DNA from: Coemansia sp. RSA 487
Taxonomy: Eukaryota > Kickxellomycota > Kickxellomycetes > Kickxellales > Kickxellaceae
Reading direction: 5' to 3'
Length of the DNA stretch: 64,000 nt
Assembly: GCA_027577595.1 (NCBI GenBank)
Contig: JANBRJ010000039.1
Location: 82,303-146,302, forward strand
Below are positions 8,524-17,269 of this stretch, one piece after another; within the stretch, counting starts at the first letter, position 1; the number at the start of each line of letters is the position of its first letter. The notes beneath the pieces were generated by a model, which saw nothing but the letters and a program-made list of their open reading frames with translations, did no database searches and was not told the origin of the DNA. Position numbers and translations under genes: made by a program.

Positions 8524-8940
8524 ATGGCCGGCGACAGCATTCTTTCGATCACCGAGGTACCTTCCTTCAAAGAGGTTATTGAGAAGAACGCACGCGTTGT
8601 AGTTGATTTCACCGCTACTTGGTGCGGCCCCTGCAAGCTCATCTCCCCAGTCTTCCAGAAGCTCTCTGCCGAGTTTGGAGATAAGATTGCATTCATCAAG
8701 GTTGACGTTGATGAGGGCGCCGAGATCGCCGGTAATGTCGGTGTCAGAGCCATGCCCACTTTCAAGTTCTTCCTCAATGGCAAGCAAGTTAGCGACCTTG
8801 AGGTTGTTGGCGCTGACAAGACCAATCTGCGGGCGAACATTGAGAAGCTTGCTGCCCTTGGAGACAGGCCTGCCGAGGAGCAGCAGCCGGCTGATGAAGA
8901 GAAGCCAGCCGAGGAGCAGAAGCCGGAAGCATCAACCTAG
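8524..8940 (+). CDS. Thioredoxin with Pro/Glu-rich C-terminal tail (138 aa)
   Basis: The first 110 residues are a canonical thioredoxin: active site W33-C-G-P-C-K38, cis-Pro in AMPTFKF, and the VDVDEG strand. It should reduce protein disulfides in the cytosol. After the domain comes an unusual acidic tail of about 28 residues built from imperfect repeats of PAEEQ/PADEEK, ending PEAST. Most fungal thioredoxins stop at 103-110 residues. The tail may tune solubility or partner binding; that is inference. The gene is intronless and has a clear TATA box. With the WCGSCK gene upstream it forms a tandem pair. Confidence 0.93.
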   Translation: MAGDSILSITEVPSFKEVIEKNARVVVDFTATWCGPCKLISPVFQKLSAEFGDKIAFIKVDVDEGAEIAGNVGVRAMPTFKFFLNGKQVSDLEVVGADKTNLRANIEKLAALGDRPAEEQQPADEEKPAEEQKPEAST

Positions 8941-9568
8941 CGTGGCTTTTTAATGCTCTTCCTGACAAATCTTCAATGTGAACTGTCATCATCTCCAAAC
9001 CAATGCACGACCCGCGTGCTATTGAGTCCTCCTGCAAGCAGGCTCTTCCCTCTCTTATTTTTCTTTATATGTTTCAATGTTCTTTCACCCGCAGAGGGGC
9101 ACTATTAGTAACTAATAAAAAATTCAGAACTCGATCAGCTCCAACCACGGTTTTTTTTTTCTTTGCTGGGCTGGAACATCTGGACCAATGCTCGGGTCAC
9201 GCACAATTAGCCAGCCAGAGCTGGACAATGTCAGAATCCACAGGAAGAAGAGGCTTGCGACCAGAGCAGAGTCGCAAGAGTCCCGTGATTCTGCCAATTT
9301 AATGGCCCCAAGACTCGCACACAAACCTCCTTTAAGAAGAAAAAGGTGATGACGCTGTGCCTTCTTTTCTCTTCACACTTAAAGTCACACTGCTTTTGGT
9401 TTCAGTTTCTGGACACTTTTTTATTCTTTCATTCTTTTCTTTTTCAATTTATCTCAATTCCTGCACTGTCAAACAAAGCCATCAAAAGAAAGGGACAGCA
9501 GCCACAACGCAGTTGAAGCAACGACCGGCCTATATTTGTTTACTCTCTTTTGGTTATTCTGTTGAAGA
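8941..9568. other. Intergenic region with pyrimidine-rich leader
   Basis: No gene is seen. A T10 run lies at about 9150-9160. A C/T-rich stretch (9360-9460) probably forms the promoter or leader of the PP1 inhibitor-2 gene that starts at 9569. Confidence 0.4.
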
Positions 9569-10319
9569 ATGCACGACCAACCGCAATCCACGTACAACAA
9601 TTTCAAGCCCAAGGGCATTCTAAAGAAAAGTTCCGACTTTCCCGACAAAACAGCTCAGTATGTATCCTGGCTATTATGCACTGCATGACCCTATTCTGCT
9701 TAAATGACGAGACAGCATGTTTGCTAATTCCATATTGCTTTTCTTCCCTTTGTGTAGCCTGCGTTGGGATGAGGACAACCTTAGGATTACCGAGGCGCAG
9801 AAGGACGCCAAAATGAAGGTGGACGAGCCAAAGACACCGTACATCCGGTACAACCCGGACCTCGATGCAGATATCCAGGAGATGGAGGACCTCAAGCTTG
9901 CCCCTGATGTATCCTCCACTCCCTCATCCACCGCGTCATCGCCCAAGAGGGCGCACATTGTTGCCCCCACCGACTGGGCCTCCAGCGAGGACGAAGAGGA
10001 AGGCGAAACAGAAGCAGACAAGGCAAAACACGAGCGCTTCCGCAGAATGCGCCAGAAGCACTACCACCTCGAAGGAAAGTACGTACACGGTGATACTGAC
10101 GACTTTGTCGACTCCGACAAGAACGATGAAAGTGACCAGGATGCGGATGCCATGAGCAGCGATGACAATAATGACGCTGTGGTAGTCGACTCGCAAATCC
10201 GTCGCAATACCCGTGCAAGCCCCAATGGCTCGACCCCACACCCACAGGACCTTCACACCTCGAAGGGATTTATGGAGACGTTCTGCTCCGAGGATAGCAA
10301 CGGCAATGGTGCGACATAA
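9569..10319 (+). CDS. Protein phosphatase 1 inhibitor-2 family protein (216 aa, one intron)
   Basis: Regulator of the PP1 catalytic subunit (animal inhibitor-2, yeast Glc8 family). Exon 1 is 9569-9657 and encodes the PP1-binding KGILK motif (residues 15-19). A 100-bp intron (9658-9757) starts GTATGT, ends TGTAG and has a TGCTAAT branch-like site at about 9722. Exon 2 (9758-10319) gives HLRWDEDNL, then [11 protein letters not shown], which matches the conserved K(I/V)DEP-x-TPY block holding the regulatory Thr. Next come an acidic stretch SSEDEEEGE and [15 protein letters not shown], equivalent to the C-terminal helix that blocks the PP1 active site. An Asp/Ser-rich tail follows. Open reading frames alone miss exon 1, which carries the defining motif. 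The splice is inferred from frame continuity and homology. Confidence 0.88.
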
Positions 10320-11845
10320 AGCAGCTCTGCAATATCTAAAATAACTCTGTGATGTAGCTATTGTTTTGCTGGCCGTGTGTCTTTTTGTTCACTCGGCTCT
10401 GCGCCCAGACGGACGGGACGTTCGTGTTGTCGCTGCTCAGCCTTAATCCATGGTACTAGCATTTCATATTTTTTCTTTCTTTGATTAAACCTCCTCCCCA
10501 TCTGTTTGATTTCCCTCGATTTAAATATTTAAATTGAACTGGCTTTGTGAAATGTATATAATACAGCTGATCAGAAATATTCGAATCAATAAAAGGGGCA
10601 GCTGCTTTAATTAAAGAACTGCTGTGACATCTGACAAGCGACAGAATCTGTCAAATGCACACGATACAAATCGAGATGATAAAATGACACTTGAATTCTG
10701 GGCACAATCATAACAGCACAACTGAAAAGCGTGACTAATGAAACAAGCATTTTCTATTTGCATTAATCTATGTATTTGCTGTGCTTTAGTGATTGTATAT
10801 GTGTGAGATGGATGCCAAATGTGACCTGTTGACTATTCCAATAGGAAAACACCAAGAAGCATCTAGTGAAAAAGTTCAAAGCATGTAGAATAAAACAAGG
10901 TATATTTATAATCCGTGATTTTGTCGGAGAAAGCTCGGGCTCCTCTTTTACTGGATGGCTGCAACACAACCTGTTTTGCACTTTTCCTTGTTCTGATTTT
11001 TTTTGCATGTCTATTTTTAAATACAGTGTGTTTGACAGACTTTTCAGCAACAAGCAGCCTTGGCACATGTAGCACTTTTCTATCATTTACACTCAAGTCG
11101 GTGGGTCTTGGCACATCTGTGGAGTTCCGTGTGATGGCTGAAAACCATGCAATTGGGTAGATCAGTGGCGGCTCACCCACATCTTTTGTGAGGAGAAAAA
11201 AAAGAGATGAGAGCAGTTTCCGAATCACAAAATCGTAAACAAACATAAATGTGAAGAAAACGTGATCACGTCTGTTTCCATTTTACCATGTCTGAAATAT
11301 GGTGAGGAAAGAAACTGGCCATTTGTGATTCGTTTTTATGGCTGATGACTGCAACAACCGAAATAATCCCGGAATGCACGAAAAAAACAACAACAAAAAA
11401 GATTTTGGGGAGAGGGGGTAAATTTATTAGTTCAAAAGAGATTTTCAAAATTTCCAAACAGCTTCTTTCGAGTGTTCGGCCATTCTCCATGGAAGAACTG
11501 TATTTGGAAGGATGATCATAGGCAGCCTGTAATATTGCATTGTTGTTGCGTATAAATGGGTTTTGCAACAAGGGCCAATCCGAGTTTTTACCGTGGCGAT
11601 TTAACAGTTAATGTGCTGAAAGTAGTGAATGAAAGAAAGAGTACAATTTTTACAGAACACAATCAGATGAAACTAATGGTCTAGAAGAGGGAAAGGTTGG
11701 AAGAAAACAGAAATTACAATCCCATTCGCTCTGCAGAGAGCAGCCGCAGCAAAGGAGAAAAGAGAACGCAGACGGAATAGCAAGGGTGGTGGTAACTTTT
11801 ACACGAAAGAAAAGAAGGGCCATACCATGGCAAGTTCATCATATC
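10320..11845. other. Gene-free interval, 1.5 kb
   Basis: No convincing gene on either strand. The short ORFs here lack recognisable domains and are compositionally A/T-rich. The interval holds the 3' ends of two convergent genes, PP1 inhibitor-2 (+) and a Zn2Cys6 factor (-). Confidence 0.5.
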
Positions 11846-13501
11846 TCAGGCAAGCCATTCCGAAAATAGGTTCTTGTTTTGTGGAAGGATAAACTCCAAT
11901 CCTCCTCCAGCAGCAGCAGCCATCATTGAGCTCGCGGCGCTGCTACCGGACGTCGCAGCATATTCCATGCCAACATCCATGGGTCCAGCTGTTGTTGGCT
12001 GGTACATTTGCTGGAGACCAAGCGAAGATGATACAGAATGGGGATTTGGCGTCACCAACGCACCTGTGGTGTTTGCACAGGATACTGGCCACATCCCACT
12101 GCCATTTGCTGCTGCTGCTGCTATTGCTGCTGCGGCCGCAGCTACTGTTGTCGTTGTTGCTGCTGCTGCTGGTGAGCACAATGGGTAGGACGATGCCGCA
12201 CAGCTGTCGATGCCAGATCCAAACGACATTGCCGAGGCCGGTGGTGAGTACATCAGCGAGCCGCCGTTTGTCGGTGTGTACGCAATCGAGACCATCGGTG
12301 TCTTTATCATCATTGTTGCGCTCTGCTGGCTCTTAAGCGTGTTGGTGAACAGGTTCATATAGTCACCGTCGGCAAGAATGGGCTGAGGTGACGAGACAAC
12401 TCCGTTTGTTGTGCCAATATCCGAGGCAATTCCAACAGTCGGCGGGTACATGCTCTGCTGCTGCTGCTGATGTTTATTGTTGAGTAGCGGCGACGTAACC
12501 GTGGCATCGCTGTTCATCGACATTGCCATCGACGACAGCAGTGGTTGCGGTGCTGCCGAGGACTGCTGTCCAAACGAGAAATCCATGTTGAGAAGAAGCT
12601 GGGGCGGCGTGGAGTTGGATGATGGTGATGTGTAGTACGTGGACGAAGAAGCCGTGGCATCCTCGTCACCGCCACCCCCAACCGGCGGCATCATGTACGC
12701 TAAGCCGTTGACGCTGTTGATGTTGCTGCTGCCAAATCCCATCTTCGACTGCTGTTGCATCTGAATGTACTGCTGCGGTGCATCGCTGAACTGTCTGAGG
12801 CATGGTGCCGATCCGGGTTGCATTGATGATGGTGTAGATGGCGATGGGAGAATATCAGCCTGGGCGACGCCACCAGCCACCGCTGGGCTTAGCATCAGGT
12901 CAGCAGGCGCCAAGGTCGTCACGCCGGCAGACATCCGCTGCTGCATTGCAGCCTGGGAGCCGCTCACGATGGGCATCTGCGATCCGTGCATATTATTCAG
13001 TGTTGCAGTAACCGTTGACATTGCGCGAGGCCGGCGCCCACCATCGAACCCGTCAAATCTGCCGCCGCTGCTGATTGCCGAATAGTGGAGCCGTGGTTTT
13101 GTCACCATGCTGCTACCGCCCGCAGAAGAAACATGGCCCACGGATGTGCGCTTTTTGGACGAGTGGTTCAAGCGATGAATGTTGCCCGAGCCCATGCCAT
13201 TGGCGCGAGGCTTGAAGTAGCGCGCTGTGGGACGGTACATACATGTCTCGCCTTGTGCGGTGCATCGTGTGCACGTCGGCTTGTCGCCACTGCACTTGCG
13301 CTTTTTGCGGCGGCAGTTCTCGCATGATCTGAGCATTGGGACGTCGTTAGGAAACTGAGACGATGGCTCCTCGAGCGTTAGTTCTTTCGGCGCCGACTCG
13401 CTCTCCTTTGGGCTTGAAAGTAAAGAGTCCTGGGTCGCTGGCGCTTGGAGCGGGCTGTTTTGTATGTCCTGATACACATCGTCTGATGCTATGCTTGACA
13501 T
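11846..13501 (-). CDS. Zn2Cys6 transcription factor with homopolymer tracts (551 aa)
   Basis: Nuclear regulator with a binuclear zinc cluster at residues 60-87 (C-x2-C-x6-C-x6-C-x2-C-x6-C, basic RRKKRK between Cys 2 and 3). I start at the Met at 13501 (MSSIASDD); the longer ORF adds 30 residues made mostly by translating a GTGGAT-type minisatellite. After the zinc cluster the protein is almost entirely Ser/Gln/Ala/Met-rich low complexity, with a poly-Gln run, short Gly runs and two Ala runs near residues 450-465, which look like activation regions. No fungal-specific middle homology domain is evident, so it is much simpler than the 1143-residue factor at 1200-4631. It shares that factor's MLRSCE-x-C-R-x-KKRKC-x-G-x-KP zinc-cluster signature. 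Target unknown. Confidence 0.88.
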   Translation of the reverse strand: MSSIASDDVYQDIQNSPLQAPATQDSLLSSPKESESAPKELTLEEPSSQFPNDVPMLRSCENCRRKKRKCSGDKPTCTRCTAQGETCMYRPTARYFKPRANGMGSGNIHRLNHSSKKRTSVGHVSSAGGSSMVTKPRLHYSAISSGGRFDGFDGGRRPRAMSTVTATLNNMHGSQMPIVSGSQAAMQQRMSAGVTTLAPADLMLSPAVAGGVAQADILPSPSTPSSMQPGSAPCLRQFSDAPQQYIQMQQQSKMGFGSSNINSVNGLAYMMPPVGGGGDEDATASSSTYYTSPSSNSTPPQLLLNMDFSFGQQSSAAPQPLLSSMAMSMNSDATVTSPLLNNKHQQQQQSMYPPTVGIASDIGTTNGVVSSPQPILADGDYMNLFTNTLKSQQSATMMIKTPMVSIAYTPTNGGSLMYSPPASAMSFGSGIDSCAASSYPLCSPAAAATTTTVAAAAAAIAAAAANGSGMWPVSCANTTGALVTPNPHSVSSSLGLQQMYQPTTAGPMDVGMEYAATSGSSAASSMMAAAAGGGLEFILPQNKNLFSEWLA

Positions 13502-13508
13502 TTTGCGT

Positions 13509-13544
13509 ATGTGTGGATGTGTGGATGTGTGGATGTGTGGATGT
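13509..13544. repeat. Minisatellite, about four copies of GTGTGGAT
   Basis: A perfect 8-bp tandem repeat lies just upstream of the Zn2Cys6 start codon, in its 5' leader or promoter. Read in the ORF frame it would give a His/Pro/Thr repeat, which is why the longer ORF start is not credible. Confidence 0.9.
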
Positions 13545-16500
13545 GGAAGCCAAAGCGAAAAAAGGAAGAAGGGATGGGGAGGAGTAGACAATAGAAATGA
13601 GGGTTGAAAATAAAAAAGATGAGAGGATGAGGCACGTATTTAAGCCAAATGTCAGAAGGGGCCTTTGCTTGACTGATTTCTTGGCAGAAGAGTGTGAACA
13701 AGAATAAACGGTACACAGAACAAAAATAGGAGAAATGTTGCTGTTGGTTTGTTCTAGAATGAAAAGGGAGGGGCTTGGTCACACCTTCAGGTTTTGAATA
13801 GAAAAGTCTCCTTTTGTCCCGGAATAGAGAGAACGCGTGGGTGGGGGTGTTTTATTTTGTTCCCTTTATTTCTGTTGGTCGTTTTCTCGCAGAGCACGAA
13901 AGAGGGAGAATAGGCCTGATATCCACTGTGATTCAAACCAAAATAGACGTTATCAGCCGTGATGTCTGGTGTTAAGATGTGAGGAATAAATAGCGAGGCA
14001 ATAGAGGAGCAGCTGCTCTGGAGTTAGATTTAAATATGCTCAGAAAGCAGCCAGATGATGGCGAATTGTGAGTGAAATGATGACAGAAAATAACTGGTTG
14101 TGTATTAGTCAACCCGCTTACAAATGCTGAGATGTTTGTGCAGGAACCACGATGTATCAAGAGCCAATAGGAGGACAAGGATACAAAAGGCCAAAGCTGG
14201 TAACGAAAAAAGCAATGCCAAGAGCCAAGAAAACTAAAGCAAGTGTTGAGGATGATGAGATCCAAAAAAAAACAAGTCAAGCAGGAGATATTTGAAAAAA
14301 AAAAAAGATTCCAAGAGGTAGAAACACAAGTGTCGTGTATGTAAGCAAACACGCAAGGTGAGAACGTGTGCCGAGAATACGTGAAAGAGATGGGTGCTCA
14401 ATATATTGGGGGCAGAGGCAGTGGTAAAAACAACAAAGGAATTGAAAAAAGAGAAAGGATTGGAAAACAACTTGCCAAGACGAAGCCTGGTTATCATCCA
14501 CTTGTATTTATACGAGACACTAAAAAAACAAAAGACGAAGCGCTGACGGCTGCCAAATAAGCAATGTGTGGCACGACTGGAGAGCACTGACTTGAACGGA
14601 ACCTTTTTTCCCCCCACTCTCTATATCCCGGGGGGCAAGGGAAGCCCGTTGACTGCCCGCTGTTTATACAAAGCATACGTCGATATTAAACCAATTAGGC
14701 TTAACAAACAGCTTCTTACATTACAATGGACGCGCAATGTGTTAATAATTGAAGCAGTCCTTTCCTTTTTGACTGCCGGCCGGCTATGTTTGCTCTCCCC
14801 GGAAAACACAACATCCGTCTAAAAATATATTGATCGCAGAAGCCATTACAAGGGGGAGAGGAGAGGGGGTGTTGCTAACACACCTGCTTCGCCTTTCTGC
14901 CACACACAGCCAATCTTTTTCTTAGCTTGCTGGTTGCACACGCTGGAAAAATCTCGGACTTGAGCACAACAACTCCGAAACCCGTCCATTTTCCTTCGCA
15001 CTTTACCCAGCCATTCTCTGTTTGCCTACTTGTGCATTTTGCCCTGGCTTTGCTGTTGCTACTGCCTGCATCCGCTGTAACAACTCACCTCCCTTTCTGG
15101 GCAAAACGCTCTGCCGACTTTGCACCCTTTCCGTTTCCTCATCTTTGTTGTCGGCTGATCAGATTTCCTATTCTCTTCTTTCAAATCTATTTGTGTCTGC
15201 ATAAACGGAAACCACCATCTTCTCCTGAACTGGCTGAGGCGGGTGGCCACTGCTCTTGAAAGCACTCATCCAAATGAAAAGTACATTTCTCGATGCCTGC
15301 CTGTGTTCACCTTGTGTCTTATTTGCAAAGCGTAAAGTCTCTTGGGCCGGAAAGGCGCAGTCAGCCCACAAAGAACGCAAAGCAACTTATCTTCTTTATA
15401 CGGATAGGCGCGATTAGCTTATCAACAGCCAATGTACAAACAGCAAACTTATCTACCAAAAATACACATGTGTTTTACAAATAATGCATTAATAGGCAGC
15501 ATGCTAGGAATACCGCGAACCAGGTGCTCCTCAATCTCTATGCTAGTGTGAATTTCATTACTAGGCCGGGCTTTGCAAAAAAAGATTATGTTTGCTTTCC
15601 CCTTTCCTTTTTTCCGAATATCCCGAGCAGCCTCGTACCATCTTACTAATACAGATCATCTATGCCACAAAGTGTGGTTTTTGTTGGGATTGAAAAAAGA
15701 GCAAGAGTTGTGCCGGCCTTGCTTTTCATTTGCCGTTACACTGCAGCGAATTCCGTTGTTTTTATCAGAACACCAACAAACTCCTCCTTTTGGTCTCTCC
15801 CCTTTTTCTTTATCTGCAAAGCTATTCAGTCCGATTCGCTCGTTAATGAGCCAGAGTGGATCCCAGTCACTAATCTATCTTCAAGCTCAAGGGCTTGTTC
15901 GCATGGAGAAGACGGTTACGAATCCCGAACACCGGGAACTGTCGGGCGCAAGGAGAGGAGTTCCAGTACTGTGTTTTTGTTGTTCTGTGACTGGAAACAC
16001 ATCAGGATGCTTGTCCGTTCGCAAATGCTATTTTCGGCCAGCATTCGGCTGGATTACTGTAAGGGTGTTTCTTATTTTTAAACCGTTTTCCGAAAGTGTG
16101 ACCACGGATTTGGTATTTCCCGACACTTGATCCTGTGACGATTTTGATGTGTTGATTAAGCGTTTTTGTTGCATTTGAAATTGGACCGAACCCGAAAAAA
16201 CAAAAACAAAAACAAAAACAAGAAAAGCGATGCACTTCCATACTCACAAATCGTATACCCAGGAAGATATGGCACCTTTTCCTTGCATTACTAATTGCAA
16301 GCCATGTTTTCATTGTTGGTTTTGGTGTGACATGTGTGATGATTTCTAGAACATGTCCCATCATGCATCGAGATTGATTTCGCATCTCGTTATTTGTCAT
16401 CCAAAATCAACCGAACACCAAAATGTGTCTTTTTTTCAATGGTTGGACACAACAATGTTGTCAAAAAAGATTGGCAACGTATGTTTTCGCTCATAGGCAA

Positions 16501-17269
16501 ATACAATCAAGCCGTTTTACAGAAAGTAAACACTGTAAAAAAACAAGTTTTTGTACCATGTGTTTTGTGTTCGGCTACAATTGTTTGAAAAAAAGTGTGT
16601 ATATGTATCTCCAACTTCTCGATGCTGCAGTGATCTTCGTATTAATGTATTTTGTTTCGCCAACACATTCAGACATGCATTTGTCTTTTGAAACGTCGTT
16701 TGAAAACAAATGGAGAAACCTCACAAGCATCGGACCCGATTCAGCCTTCTTTTTACACCGGACTCGGCGAAATGCGTCAAAGACCACAATATGCTAAGAA
16801 AAAAATTAATGAGTTTTGCAAATGCGCTGGGTGGTTGGGGGAAGGGGAAGGAATGCAAGATATAGATGTATTTTGTCAAGTTCTTGGCACTGTCTGCATT
16901 AGTATTGTCTTGGCGGATATATGGTCCACAGGTGGCTTGGATTAGATACACAATGGGTTTGATTTCGACCGATGGGATCCAAGGATTTTAATCCCGATTA
17001 TCCTGAAAAAATGAATCGCATTCCTTATCATGTATATACATACCATAAGCGTCATCATTATGCAACCAAACTATCTATTTAAAATTAAAAAACCGTCCTG
17101 GAAGTGAAAATCAAAACACTTTTTTTTTTCTTACGAAACTAAGTGTATCCTTGCATCATTTCTCCATCCACACATCTTTTTCGATTTAAACCTAGACAAC
17201 TTCATTGTTACAAATATAAAAAAAGGAGATAGGTTGCCCCCTTCAGGCGATACATTTGTTTTTGGCCAA
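13545..17269. other. Long gene-poor region, 3.7 kb
   Basis: No supportable gene on either strand. Many A- and T-runs are present, plus a CAAAAA simple repeat at about 16199-16220 and C/T-rich stretches at 14900-15200. Two overlapping ORFs of 185 and 139 codons (15573-16130) show no domain or credible composition. A TATAAAAAAA lies at 17216-17225, just before the Elp2 gene. The region probably contains a long upstream regulatory region for the minus-strand Zn2Cys6 gene, or an unrecognised non-coding transcript. Confidence 0.45.

Noticed and set aside
15913-15930. tRNA T-arm-like sequence GGTTACGAATCCC
   Set aside because: No matching acceptor, D-arm or anticodon stem around it, and the loop is one base too long.
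15573-16130. Overlapping ORFs of 185 and 139 codons
   Set aside because: Different frames over the same A/T-rich DNA, with no domain, no signal peptide and no credible splice pattern.
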